Positions 8,571 through 16,944 of a stretch of 64,000 bases of DNA are shown here, piece after piece. Origin of the DNA: DATLGB01 sp038258425. Its GTDB lineage: Bacteria > Actinomycetota > Thermoleophilia > Solirubrobacterales > Solirubrobacteraceae. Position 1 is the stretch's first letter, and each line of letters starts with the position of its first letter. The stretch is from NCBI GenBank assembly GCA_038258425.1, contig JBBSPV010000008.1:35631-99630 (forward strand). Direction: 5' to 3'. Under the pieces are notes generated by a model. The model did no database searches. It had not been told where the DNA came from and saw only the letters and a program-made list of their open reading frames with translations. Made by a program: the position numbers and the translations under genes.

Positions 8571-9596
8571 CCCCTGCGCGTCCTGCACCTCGTCGGGTCT
8601 GCGGTCAGCGACTTCCACGCCGACCTGTCGCGCCTGTACGCCCAGGACTGCCTGGCCGCGACGGAGGACCCCGCCCGCTACGAGCCGCACGTGGCCTACG
8701 TCACGCCGGACCGCCGCTGGCGGTTCCCGGCCGGCCTGCGGCCCGAGGCGATCCGCTCCGCGAGCCCGATGTCGCTCGCGGAGGCCGTGCGGCACCTGGC
8801 GGCCCTCGACCTCGACGCGATGGTGCCCCAGATGTTCTGCGTCCCCGGCATGACGCACTACCGGGCGCTGTTCGACGTCCTCGGCGTCCCGTACGTCGGC
8901 AACGCGCCGGACGTGATGGCCCTGACCGCCCACAAGGCCAGGGCGAAGGCCGTGGTGGCCGGCGCCGGCGTCGGGGTGCCCCACGGAGAGCTGCTCCGGC
9001 GGGGGGAGCGGCCGGCCGTGGACCCGCCGGCGGTGGTCAAGCCCGTCGACGCGGACAACTCGCTCGGCGTCGCCCTCGTGCGCGACCGGGCGGACTACGA
9101 CCGCGCGCTGGAGGCCGCCTACGCGCACGCGGACGCCGCGCTGGTGGAGACGTTCGTCGAGCTCGGACGCGAGGTGCGCTGCGGCGTCGTCGTCCGGGAC
9201 GGGCGGCTCGTCTGCCTGCCGCTCGAGGAGTACGCCGTCGACCGCGACCGCAGGCCCGTCCGCGGTCACGACGACAAGCTCACGCGCGACGGCGCCGGCG
9301 AGCTGCGCCTGATGGCCAAGGATCCCGCGAAGGCCTGGATCGTCGATCGCGACGATCCGATCACCGAGGCGGTATGGGAGGTCGCACGGCGCTGCCACGT
9401 CGCGCTGGGGTGCCGGCACTACTCCCTGTTCGACCTCCGCATCGACCCGAGCGGGCGGCCGTGGTTCCTGGAAGCCGGGCTGTACTGCTCGTTCGCCCGA
9501 CAGAGCGTGATCTCCGTGATGGCCCAGGCCTCGGGACTGCCGACGGACGCGCTCTTCGACCTCGCCCTCACCAACGCGATCGAAGGCCGACCATGA
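8568..9596 (+). CDS. mysD: D-Ala-D-Ala ligase-like ATP-grasp MAA ligase
   Basis: 342 residues if translation begins at ATC 8568. MysD joins a second amino acid (serine, threonine or others) to mycosporine-glycine through an imine, giving a shinorine/porphyra-334-type MAA. The N-terminus RVLHLVGSAVSD and the segment LSRLYAQDCLAATEDP are hallmarks of MysD and lie upstream of the first conventional start, GTG 8691. Starting there would delete 41 conserved residues. ATP-grasp features follow: VVKPVDADNSLGV, ETFVELGREVRCG and a C-terminal YSLFDLRID...FLEAGLYCSF segment. The stop overlaps the mysH start (ATGA). The amino acid specificity cannot be deduced. Confidence 0.9.
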   Translation: MPLRVLHLVGSAVSDFHADLSRLYAQDCLAATEDPARYEPHVAYVTPDRRWRFPAGLRPEAIRSASPMSLAEAVRHLAALDLDAMVPQMFCVPGMTHYRALFDVLGVPYVGNAPDVMALTAHKARAKAVVAGAGVGVPHGELLRRGERPAVDPPAVVKPVDADNSLGVALVRDRADYDRALEAAYAHADAALVETFVELGREVRCGVVVRDGRLVCLPLEEYAVDRDRRPVRGHDDKLTRDGAGELRLMAKDPAKAWIVDRDDPITEAVWEVARRCHVALGCRHYSLFDLRIDPSGRPWFLEAGLYCSFARQSVISVMAQASGLPTDALFDLALTNAIEGRP

Positions 9597-10381
9597 ACGA
9601 CCCCCTGGATCCCGTCGGCGTCAAGGTCAGCGGGCTGTCGCCCGGCCGGCTCGACGCCGACCGGGTGGCCCACCTCAAGGCCCTGCTCGCCCACCACGGC
9701 GTCCTCATCCTGCCCGGGCAGGACCTCGACGACGCCGGCTTCGTCGCGTTCCTCGAGCGCTTCGGGGAGCTGGCCTTCACCAAGGGCGAGGCGCACGCCC
9801 CGGGCTTTCCCGACCTCAACGTGGTCAGCAACGTCGGACGCACGACACCGCCGCGCAGCGTGTTCCACGTGGACACGAGCTACGTGCGCCGTCCTCCGGC
9901 CTACACCGCCCTGCGCGCGGTGGAGATCCCGGCCCGGGGAGGAGAGACGCTGTTCACCAACCAGTACCGGGCCTTCGACACCCTGCCCGCCGCGGTGCGC
10001 GAGAGGCTCGACGGACGGACCATCAGGCACGTGGTCACGGGCGTGGAGCTCGACGACGACGACGAGACGGCCGCGGAGCATCCGGTCTTCCGCCGGCATC
10101 CGATCTCCGGTCGCACCGCGCTCTACATCTCGACGCCCGAGCGCTGCGCCGCCGTCAGCGGCATGGCGCAGGCGGAGGCCGAGGATACGATCGCCTTCCT
10201 GTTCGAGCACGCGACCGCCGAGGACAACGTCTACCGCCACGCCTGGTCTCCCGGCGACGTGGTGATGTGGGACAACGCCTGCGTCCTGCACCGCGGCGAT
10301 CACGCGGACGTCGTCGGTGACCGCGTGATGCACCGCGGGATGGTGGCCGAGCACCTCCGCCGCGCATCCGAGTTCACATAA
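9593..10381 (+). CDS. mysH: Fe(II)/2-oxoglutarate oxygenase, MysH-type palythine-forming enzyme
   Basis: 262 residues of the TauD/TfdA family. The iron-binding facial triad is visible as His92-x-Asp94 (FHVDTSY) and distal His233 (LHRGD). Arg244 or Arg248 could bind the 2-oxoglutarate carboxylate. The gene overlaps mysD by 4 nt, so it is the translationally coupled last gene of the cluster. Characterised cyanobacterial MysH enzymes convert disubstituted MAAs to palythine-type MAAs by removing part of the glycine substituent. Family and context together support that role here; the biochemistry is inferred. No NRPS-like mysE is present. The transcript then meets a convergent cupin gene. Confidence 0.85.
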   Translation: MNDPLDPVGVKVSGLSPGRLDADRVAHLKALLAHHGVLILPGQDLDDAGFVAFLERFGELAFTKGEAHAPGFPDLNVVSNVGRTTPPRSVFHVDTSYVRRPPAYTALRAVEIPARGGETLFTNQYRAFDTLPAAVRERLDGRTIRHVVTGVELDDDDETAAEHPVFRRHPISGRTALYISTPERCAAVSGMAQAEAEDTIAFLFEHATAEDNVYRHAWSPGDVVMWDNACVLHRGDHADVVGDRVMHRGMVAEHLRRASEFT

Positions 10382-10436
10382 CCGGTCTTATCGAGCGCAG
10401 GAACGGATCGGGTTCGCGAAGCACAGGTGCACGACC

Positions 10437-10814
10437 TCAGGACCAGAAATCCTCGTCCCGCTCGGTGTCCCCGCGCGCCGGCTTGTGGCCGCCGATGCAG
10501 ATGACGTCCATGCCGTCCGGGCCGGCCTCGAAGGAGCGCATCACCGTGGGTGCCACGCGCAGGACGTCCCAGGTGTCGAGCTCGACGATCTCCTCGTCGA
10601 GCCTGGCCCGGCCGGAGCCGCCGGCCACGACGTAGACCTCCTCCTGCACCTCGTGGCGGTGACCCCAGGGCATCCGCGCGCCCGGCTCGTAGGTGAAGCG
10701 GCTGACGCCGAGCTCGGGCGAGTTCAGCGCGGCGCGCGCGAACCGCCACTGCATCGGCAGGCCCTCCGGGCTCGTGTCGGCCAGCGCGTCGAAGCTCGTC
10801 TTCGTCCAGTCCAT
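10437..10814 (-). CDS. small cupin-domain protein
   Basis: 125 residues forming a single conserved cupin barrel. The metal-site motif GHRHEVQEEVYVV matches cupin motif 1 (G-x5-H-x-H-x3-E), here as HRH with Glu. It may be a sensor, isomerase or small-molecule-binding protein; no substrate can be named. ATG 10814 is used because the longer frame adds an uncharacteristic arginine-rich tail. It lies downstream of, and convergent with, mysH (55 nt apart), so a link to the MAA pathway is not indicated. Confidence 0.75.
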   Translation of the reverse strand: MDWTKTSFDALADTSPEGLPMQWRFARAALNSPELGVSRFTYEPGARMPWGHRHEVQEEVYVVAGGSGRARLDEEIVELDTWDVLRVAPTVMRSFEAGPDGMDVICIGGHKPARGDTERDEDFWS

Positions 10815-10855
10815 GCCCGTCAGGGTGCCAAACCGGCTCCTGATCGTCCTCGGCG

Positions 10856-11734
10856 TCACGACATGACGGCAGGCTGCGCGTCCGCGAGGCGGGCGCCGGT
10901 GCGCGTGGCGCCGATGCCCGCCCCCACGACCAGCACGATGCCGACGATGCCCCCCGGCCGCGGGACCTGGCCGAGGACCACGAGGCCGATGACGAGGGCG
11001 ATGGCGGGCTCGAGGCTCATGAGCGTCCCGAAGGCGGCCGCGGTCAGCCGCCGCAGGGCGAGCAACTCGAGGCTGAACGGGATCACCGGCAGCAGCAGCG
11101 CCAGCCCGAGGCCGGCGACCAGCAGCCTCCAGTCGAGCTGGCCGACGACGGACGGTCCGACCGCGATCGTCGCGACGGCAGCCGCGACCGGCATCGACAC
11201 GGCCAGCGCGCGCAGGCCGGTCACCTCGTCACCCGCTCGCTGGGTCAGCACGATGTAGCTCGCCCAGCACGCCGCCGCTGCGAGGGCGAGGACGACGCCG
11301 AACGCGTCCGTGCCGCCGTGCCACGGCTCGGTGAGTGCCGCCACGCCTGCCGCGGCGACGACCGCCGAGAGCCGCCCCGCGCTCGACCCGCGCACGATCG
11401 CGACACCCAGCGGCCCGAGGAACTCCAACGCGCTCGCGGTTCCGAGGGGCAGGCGCGCGACCGCCGCCATGTAGAGCAGCGTCATCCCGGCGGTGACGAC
11501 GCCGAGGAGGATGCACGTCCGGAGTGCGAGGCGGCTGTACGACGTCCGCCATGGCCGGGCGACCACCCCGAGAATGGCGGCCGCCCAGATCAGGCGCAGC
11601 CAGGCCACGCCCTCAGGACCGACTCGATCGAACAGCCCGACCGAGGCGGCGACGCCGAGCTGGACGCAGCACATCGCGGCGACGGCCATCGAGGTGCCGG
11701 CGGGTGCGGCGCGCGGCTGCGGCTCAGACGCCAT
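10856..11734 (-). CDS. EamA/RhtA-type drug-metabolite transporter
   Basis: 292 residues with about ten hydrophobic helices and an internally duplicated EamA domain, as in the threonine/homoserine exporter RhtA. The second repeat carries the family's LTAAAFGTLMSLEPAIA segment. It is probably an inner-membrane exporter of amino acids or small metabolites. It is transcribed divergently from the LysR gene at 11820 with 85 nt between, the usual layout for a LysR-controlled exporter. Confidence 0.85.
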   Translation of the reverse strand: MASEPQPRAAPAGTSMAVAAMCCVQLGVAASVGLFDRVGPEGVAWLRLIWAAAILGVVARPWRTSYSRLALRTCILLGVVTAGMTLLYMAAVARLPLGTASALEFLGPLGVAIVRGSSAGRLSAVVAAAGVAALTEPWHGGTDAFGVVLALAAAACWASYIVLTQRAGDEVTGLRALAVSMPVAAAVATIAVGPSVVGQLDWRLLVAGLGLALLLPVIPFSLELLALRRLTAAAFGTLMSLEPAIALVIGLVVLGQVPRPGGIVGIVLVVGAGIGATRTGARLADAQPAVMS

Positions 11735-11819
11735 GCGAGCCAGTCAACCCGGGATCGACGTCCACGTCCACTTGACGTTGCCGGACATGATGTTCGCCGA
11801 TCCTGCACACTTCGCGGTT

Positions 11820-12701
11820 ATGGAGACCCGCCGGCTGCAGATGTTGCTCGAGTTGTCGCGCCTGGGGTCGATGCATCGCGTCGCCGAGGCGCTCGCCACA
11901 TCGACCTCGACGGTGTCCCAGCAGATCGCCAGGCTCGCCCAGGAGACCGGGACGGCCCTCGTCGAACCCGACGGCCGTCGGGTCCGGCTCACGCCCGCCG
12001 GACGACGCCTCGCCGCGCACGCCGCCACCATCCTCAGCGCCGTCGAGGCCGCACGCGTCGACCTCGACCCGGGCGCCGACCCCGCGGGCACCGTCCGCGT
12101 CGCCGGCTTCGCCACCGCGATCCGCCGGACGCTGTTGCCCATCGTCATCGAGCTCGCCGGCACGCATCCCGCCGTGACCGTCGAGATGCACGAGCACGAG
12201 CCGGCCGAGGCCCTCGCGCTGCTCGCCACGGACGCCATCGACCTCGCGCTCACCTATGACTACAACCTCGCACCGGTCACCCACGACGCCACGCTCGACT
12301 CCGTCCGGCTGTGGTCCACCGCCTGGAGCCTCGGCGTGCCGGAGGGGCCCTCGGCGGGGCCGACGGGCAACGCCCAGGCGATCTTCGACGCCTTCCGCGG
12401 TCAGGCGTGGATCGGCAACTCCCGCAACCGCGGCGACGAGGACGTCCTGCGCATCATCGCGTCGATGGTCGGCTTCGAGCCGCGGGTGACCCATCACTGC
12501 GACAGCCTGGACCTCGTCGAGGACCTCATCCTCGCCGGCCTGGGCGTCGGCCTGCTGCCGGCCGACCGGCCGCCGCCGCGAGGAGTCGCGCTGCTGCCCC
12601 TCAGCGATCCGGAGGTCGAGCTGCGCGCCTACGCCCACGTTCGCCGCGGCCGCGCCACGTGGCCCCCGCTCGCGCTCGTGCTCGGGCGCCTCCTCCGGTG
12701 A
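11820..12701 (+). CDS. LysR family regulator of the divergent exporter
   Basis: 293 residues. The N-terminal helix-turn-helix (METRRLQMLLELSRLGSM, then STVSQQIARLAQE) is followed by a LysR effector-binding domain. ATG 11820 is chosen because the protein then starts at the conserved (M)ExRRLQ; the 109-residue upstream extension is low-complexity shadow. It is divergent from the EamA exporter, so control of that exporter is a reasonable inference. The effector is unknown. It converges on the AhpD-like gene with 6 nt between the stops. Confidence 0.85.
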   Translation: METRRLQMLLELSRLGSMHRVAEALATSTSTVSQQIARLAQETGTALVEPDGRRVRLTPAGRRLAAHAATILSAVEAARVDLDPGADPAGTVRVAGFATAIRRTLLPIVIELAGTHPAVTVEMHEHEPAEALALLATDAIDLALTYDYNLAPVTHDATLDSVRLWSTAWSLGVPEGPSAGPTGNAQAIFDAFRGQAWIGNSRNRGDEDVLRIIASMVGFEPRVTHHCDSLDLVEDLILAGLGVGLLPADRPPPRGVALLPLSDPEVELRAYAHVRRGRATWPPLALVLGRLLR

Positions 12702-12707
12702 GCCCCC

Positions 12708-13265
12708 TCAGCGGCCGAGCGCGTGGAACTCCGGGTTCGGGCGGAGGGCGCCGGCGTGGGCCAGCCGGTTGGAGAGGGCGAAGAGCGCCACCACGGATCC
12801 GATGTCCCAGACGTCGTCCTGGCTGAAGCCGTGTGCGCTCAGCGCCTCGTGGTCGGCGGCCTCGACCTCCTGCGGCCGCACCGAGAGCTTCACGGCGTAG
12901 TCGAGCATCGCGCGCTGGCGCGGCGCCACGTCGGCCGAGCGGTAGTTCGTGGCCAGGTAGTCGGCCAGGCGTGGGTCCTTCGACCGCAGCCGCAGGATGG
13001 CGCTGTGGGAGACCACGCAGTAGGGACAGTCCCAGGCCGCGCTGGTGACCACGACGATCATCTCGCGCTCGACCTTCGTGAGGCCGCCCTCGCGCCCCAT
13101 CACCGCGTCGTAGTAGGCGACGAACGCCCGCCACTCGTCCGGGCGGTGCAGCAGGGCGAGGAAGACGTTGGGGACGAAGCCGGTCCGCTCGGCGATCTCG
13201 GCGACGTAGGCCTGGATGTCGCTCGGCGCGTCGGCGAGCGCGGGCACAGGGAAGCGGCTGATCAT
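12708..13265 (-). CDS. AhpD-like peroxidase-related enzyme (carboxymuconolactone decarboxylase family)
   Basis: 185 residues of the all-helical AhpD/CMD family. The redox motif CPYCVVSH (Cys-x2-Cys with downstream His) is seen about residue 83. Members of this 'peroxidase-related' group are longer than AhpD and share GFVPNVFLALLHRPD near the N-terminus, as here. It probably reduces peroxides with thiol reductants. ATG 13265 gives the family's N-terminus; a weak TACACC box lies just upstream. Confidence 0.85.
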   Translation of the reverse strand: MISRFPVPALADAPSDIQAYVAEIAERTGFVPNVFLALLHRPDEWRAFVAYYDAVMGREGGLTKVEREMIVVVTSAAWDCPYCVVSHSAILRLRSKDPRLADYLATNYRSADVAPRQRAMLDYAVKLSVRPQEVEAADHEALSAHGFSQDDVWDIGSVVALFALSNRLAHAGALRPNPEFHALGR

Positions 13266-13347
13266 GAGGCGGGTGTAGCGCGTCGGCGTCGGCGCCGACG
13301 GCGCCAACGGCTCCACGTCGCGGAGACCCGCGTGACACGATGCCTCG

Positions 13348-14685
13348 ATGGAACGCATCGCCGGGACCTGGCAGAACCTCAAGGCGAGCTTCGGCTTCCT
13401 GCCCGCCGTCGGGTTGGCGATCGGTGTGGCGCTCGGCCTCGCCATGCCCTTCGTCGACGGCGTGCTGCACGCGCGCCTGCCCGTCATCAAGTTCGCGTCC
13501 CCCGATGCCGCTCGCAGTCTGCTCGAGACGATCGCCACCGTGACGATGTCGGTCGCGGGACTGTCCTTCTCGGTGACGCTGGTGGCCTTCACGCTGGCCT
13601 CGTCCCAGCTCAGTCCGCGCGTGCTGCGCACGTTTCAGACCGACCGGGTGGCCCAGGGTGTGCTGGCGATCTTCCTCGGCACGTTCACCTACTGCATCGT
13701 CGTGCTCCTGCGCCTGGGCGACTCGTCGTCGGGTGGCCAGGTGCCCGACGTGTCGTTGACCGTCTCCGTGCTCCTCGCCTTCGCCGCGTTCGCGATGTTC
13801 GCGTGGTTCCTGCACCACATCGTGGACTCGCTGCAGCCGGCCACCCTGATCCGCAGCATGGAGCACGACGCCCGGGCCGCGCTCGGGGAGCGCTACCCGG
13901 CCGGCGTCGGGGCGGAGCCCGGAGACGAGCGGGCGGCGTGGCGCGTCGTCCGCGAACGCACGGAGGCGGCCTCGGGACGCCCCGTCCTCGCCGACGACGA
14001 CGGCTTCCTCGGGAGCGTCCGCGGCGAGGCACTGACCAAGGCCGCCGCCGACGCCGACGCGCTCGTCCGCCAGTGCGTGAGCGTCGGCGACTACGTGGTG
14101 CCCGGCGACCGGCTCGCCGAGGTCTGGGCCGACGACGACAAGATCCTGGACGCCGTCCGGAACTGCTTCGTGCTCACCCGCCAGCGCTCGCACGCGCAGG
14201 ACGTGGGCTTCGCGCTGCGCCAGCTCGCCGACGTCGCCCTCAAGGGCCTGTCCCCCGGCGTCAACGATCCCACGACGGCCGAGAACGCCATGAACGCGCT
14301 CGGGGCCACCCTCGTGCGGCTCGCCGCGACCGACCCGGCCTCACCCGTCCGGGTCGACGGCGACGGCGCCCCGCGGCTGGTGGCCCAGTCACCCGACTTC
14401 GACGGGCTCGTGCGGCTCGGCTTCGAGCAGGTGCGGGTGTTCGCCGCGCCCTACCCGTCGGTCGCCGTGCGGCTCCTCGAGCTGCTCGAGCGCATCGGCC
14501 GCGCGGCGCGCGAGGCCGGCCGCCCGTCCGTCGAGGTCGACCGGCAGGCCTGGCTGCTGCGCGACGGCCCGGACGGCGAGGTCCCGACCGTGGCCGACGT
14601 CGAGCGCGTGGCGGAGGCCTACGCCCGGCTCCACGGGCCTGCCGCCGTGGCCGTCGGCCGATCGCACGTGGCGCCGGTCGACTGA
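13348..14685 (+). CDS. DUF2254 membrane protein
   Basis: 445 residues. Hydrophobic segments occur at about 20-38, 65-90, 108-125 and 140-160, followed by a soluble C-terminal region; the layout is that of DUF2254 proteins. The segment MSVAGLSFSVTLVAFTLASSQLSPR is typical of the family, whose function is not established. A conserved PGVNDPTTAENA motif is present in the cytoplasmic part. The gene stands alone between a divergent AhpD-like gene and the carbonic anhydrase. Confidence 0.85.
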   Translation: MERIAGTWQNLKASFGFLPAVGLAIGVALGLAMPFVDGVLHARLPVIKFASPDAARSLLETIATVTMSVAGLSFSVTLVAFTLASSQLSPRVLRTFQTDRVAQGVLAIFLGTFTYCIVVLLRLGDSSSGGQVPDVSLTVSVLLAFAAFAMFAWFLHHIVDSLQPATLIRSMEHDARAALGERYPAGVGAEPGDERAAWRVVRERTEAASGRPVLADDDGFLGSVRGEALTKAAADADALVRQCVSVGDYVVPGDRLAEVWADDDKILDAVRNCFVLTRQRSHAQDVGFALRQLADVALKGLSPGVNDPTTAENAMNALGATLVRLAATDPASPVRVDGDGAPRLVAQSPDFDGLVRLGFEQVRVFAAPYPSVAVRLLELLERIGRAAREAGRPSVEVDRQAWLLRDGPDGEVPTVADVERVAEAYARLHGPAAVAVGRSHVAPVD

Positions 14686-14729
14686 CCGCGGGCACCGGAG
14701 GCCGCTGCTCGTGCGCCGCGCACAGCGCG

Positions 14730-14735
14730 TAGTCT
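14730..14735 (+). promoter_or_regulatory. -10 box TAGTCT of the carbonic anhydrase gene
   Basis: TAGTCT ends 10 nt before ATG 14746, placing the transcription start at or within a few bases of the start codon (leaderless). No ribosome site is visible. Confidence 0.45.
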
Positions 14736-14745
14736 CCCGCCGCGC

Positions 14746-15243
14746 ATGCCCAACGTCGACCGGATGCTGGCCACGGCCGCGGCGCGCGCGGCCGAGCTCG
14801 CCGCTCCCGGCCTGAGCCCGCGTCCCCGCCGCAACGTCGCCGTGCTGTCCTGCATGGACACGCGCATCGATCTCTTCCCCATGCTCGGCCTCGAGCGCGG
14901 CGACGCCCACATCATCCGCAACGCCGGCGGGCTCGTCACCGACGACGCCATCCGCTCCCTCAGCGCCTCTCAGCGGCTGCTCGGGACGGAGGAGATCGTG
15001 GTGGTCATGCACGACGGCTGCGGCCTGCACGGCGCCTCGGAGGACGCCTACGCCGCCGCGCTCAGCGCCGACGGCGTGCTCCCCGACTGGCGGCTCGGCG
15101 CCTTCGCCGACGTCGAGGCGACCCTGCGCCACGGCCTCGCGGAGCTGCGCTCGAGTCCGGCGCTGGTCGCCCGCGACCAGATCCGCGGATTCGTGTTCGA
15201 CCCCGAGGACGGCACGCTGCGCGAGATCGACGCGGGGGCGTAG
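14746..15243 (+). CDS. beta-class carbonic anhydrase
   Basis: 165 residues, like the short actinobacterial beta-carbonic anhydrases (Rv1284 type). Zinc ligands and catalytic dyad are in place: Cys36-x-Asp38-x-Arg40 (SCMDTR), His89-x2-Cys92 (HDGC). It interconverts CO2 and bicarbonate in the cytoplasm. The C-terminal IRGFVFDPEDGTLREI is a normal end for the family, so the overlapping antisense frame at its 3' end is probably not real. Confidence 0.92.
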   Translation: MPNVDRMLATAAARAAELAAPGLSPRPRRNVAVLSCMDTRIDLFPMLGLERGDAHIIRNAGGLVTDDAIRSLSASQRLLGTEEIVVVMHDGCGLHGASEDAYAAALSADGVLPDWRLGAFADVEATLRHGLAELRSSPALVARDQIRGFVFDPEDGTLREIDAGA

Positions 15244-15338
15244 GTCCACCGCGTCTCGAGGCGCCCGTCGAAGTCCTCCGGGAACTGAGCCTGCTCCTGG
15301 GTCGCCTCTTGGCGAGACCCCCCGGTGGTTGTGGTCAT

Positions 15339-15926
15339 TCAGTCACTGACGACGTCCCGGCACTGGGCCTGGAGCCGTCGCAGTGACCGCACCGCGTGGT
15401 CCGCGCCGACCCCCGCATCGTCGGCCGCGAAGAAGCGGTCGAGCGCGTCGACGGAGCGCCGCGCGCACGCGGCGGCCACATCGGTCGCCGCGTTGGCCGC
15501 CTTGAGCTGGGCGCCCAGCCGCTCGTCCTGGCTGTCCGCGGTGGCCACGTCCTCACGCGCCTGGGCGAGCTGGCCCTTCTGGGTGCGGACGTCGCGGTCG
15601 AGGTCGGCGCCGCGCTTGTCCTCGGCGAGCAGGCGCTTGCGCGTCCGCCGGTAGCGGGCCTTGGTGCGCTCCGCGATGCCCACGTCCTTGCGCTCGGTCT
15701 GTCCGGCCTGCTCCTCCTGCGACGCCAGCTGCTCCTTCTGCGTCGCCAGCTCGCGCTGCTGCTCGGCGCTCGTGTCCTTCGCGTCGCTGAGGTCGGAGCT
15801 CTTCGTGAAGCCCCAGATGCCCAGGCCGACGGCGGCGATCGCGAACACCGCGGTGAGCGCGATCCACAGCGTGGGGGACGAGGACGAATCGCGGCTGGAG
15901 GTGCCCGGGGGCGGCGTGCTGCTCAT
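15339..15926 (-). CDS. membrane-anchored coiled-coil protein, unknown function
   Basis: 195 residues. After a short Ser/Pro-rich N-terminus there is one transmembrane helix (WIALTAVFAIAAVGLGIWGF, about 21-40). A long charged Gln/Glu/Lys/Arg-rich helix follows, probably coiled coil, with two Cys residues in the last third (AAACARR and AQCRD). It should sit in the membrane with most of the protein outside, or inside if inverted. ATG 15926 is supported by a -10 box 7 nt upstream. I do not recognise the family. Confidence 0.7.
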   Translation of the reverse strand: MSSTPPPGTSSRDSSSSPTLWIALTAVFAIAAVGLGIWGFTKSSDLSDAKDTSAEQQRELATQKEQLASQEEQAGQTERKDVGIAERTKARYRRTRKRLLAEDKRGADLDRDVRTQKGQLAQAREDVATADSQDERLGAQLKAANAATDVAAACARRSVDALDRFFAADDAGVGADHAVRSLRRLQAQCRDVVSD

Positions 15927-15933
15927 GGCGCGG

Positions 15934-15939
15934 AACCTA
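15934..15939 (-). promoter_or_regulatory. -10 box TAGGTT of the coiled-coil protein gene
   Basis: On the minus strand TAGGTT ends 7 nt before ATG 15926, the leaderless spacing used elsewhere in this window. Confidence 0.4.
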
Positions 15940-15957
15940 CGAGATCTGCGCTGAGAT

Positions 15958-16908
15958 TCACAAGCCGGGCTGGTCAACCTCCCGGCCGCCGAACAGCGCG
16001 TCCTCGGCCTCGGCCGCGAAGATGTGCAGCCCGAGCCGCTCGGAGAGGTCGCGGCAGACGCGGATGCCGAGGATCGAGTTGCCGTGCTCGTCGAGCTCCG
16101 GCGAGAAGACGCCGACGCCGCCCTTGCCGGGGACGACGACCATGATCCCGCCGCTGACGCCGCTCTTGGCCGGCACGCCGATCTCGTACGCCCACTGGCC
16201 GGCGTAGTCGTACATCCCGCACGTGTGCATGACGCTCAGCACGTCGCGCACTCGGTCGGCGGTCAGGGCCCGCTCGCCGGTCCGCGGGTTCACGCCGGCG
16301 TTGGCGAGCGTCGCGGCCATCACGGCGAGCGTCCGCGTGGTCACCGTGATCGCGCATTGGCGCAGGTAGAGCTCGAGCAGCGCCTCGACGTCGGCGCCGG
16401 GGTCGAGCATCCCCTGGCTGCGCATGAGGTAGGCCGTCGAGCGGTTGTGATCGGCCCGCCCGAGCTCGTCGCGCACGACGTCCTCGTCGACCTCGAGCGG
16501 CTCACCCGCCTGCGCCCGCGCCTCGTCGAGCAGCCGGGCGAGCTTCTCCGCCTCGTCCGCGCCCGCGACGAGGTCGGTGGTGACGAGGGCGCCGGCGTTG
16601 ACCATCGGGTTGTACGGCCGGTGGTGGCGCTCGTCGAAGACGATGGAGTTGAACGCCTCACCGCTCGGCTCCACGCCGACGTGCTCGAGCACCCGCTCGC
16701 GCCCGTGGTCCTCGAGCGCCTGCGCGTAGGCGAGGACCTTCGAGATGGACTGCAGCGGGAACGGCTGGTCGTGAGCTCCGGCATGGTGGTCGGCCCCGTC
16801 CACCGTCACGACGGAGATCGCGAACGGCTCGCCGTCGGGCGGCCGGTGGCGCTCGAACAGGCCGCGGAGCCGCTTGTCGATCCTGCGGGAGGCGTTGGGG
16901 TCGGGCAT
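15958..16908 (-). CDS. glsA: glutaminase A
   Basis: 316 residues of the serine-dependent beta-lactamase-like glutaminase family, which hydrolyses L-glutamine to glutamate and ammonia. The catalytic Ser-x2-Lys is in LQSISKV, the substrate-binding Asn in MVNAGAL, and the Tyr/Gly-rich segments PAKSGVSGGIM and MHTCGMYDYAGQW are diagnostic. ATG 16908 gives the usual length (about 310); the longer frame only adds proline/arginine-rich shadow. It is divergent from the small membrane gene at 16945. Confidence 0.93.
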   Translation of the reverse strand: MPDPNASRRIDKRLRGLFERHRPPDGEPFAISVVTVDGADHHAGAHDQPFPLQSISKVLAYAQALEDHGRERVLEHVGVEPSGEAFNSIVFDERHHRPYNPMVNAGALVTTDLVAGADEAEKLARLLDEARAQAGEPLEVDEDVVRDELGRADHNRSTAYLMRSQGMLDPGADVEALLELYLRQCAITVTTRTLAVMAATLANAGVNPRTGERALTADRVRDVLSVMHTCGMYDYAGQWAYEIGVPAKSGVSGGIMVVVPGKGGVGVFSPELDEHGNSILGIRVCRDLSERLGLHIFAAEAEDALFGGREVDQPGL

Positions 16909-16929
16909 GGGCCCCACTATGACGAGCGG

Positions 16930-16935
16930 TACCCT
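16930..16935 (+). promoter_or_regulatory. -10 box TACCCT of the 121-aa membrane protein gene
   Basis: TACCCT ends 9 nt before ATG 16945, in the 36-nt gap between divergent genes. This indicates a leaderless transcript. Confidence 0.45.
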
Positions 16936-16944
16936 GGCCGGGTC

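Noticed and set aside
7631..9592. Upstream extension of the mysH frame through mysC and mysD
   Set aside because: The extension is Arg/Pro/Ala shadow of two real genes; mysH homology begins only at ATG 9593.
15048..15338. 96-residue minus-strand frame adjoining the coiled-coil gene
   Set aside because: Its ATG directly follows the coiled-coil stop and the first 31 codons look coding-like, but two thirds of it is antisense to the carbonic anhydrase 3' end. It may be a remnant, not an intact gene.
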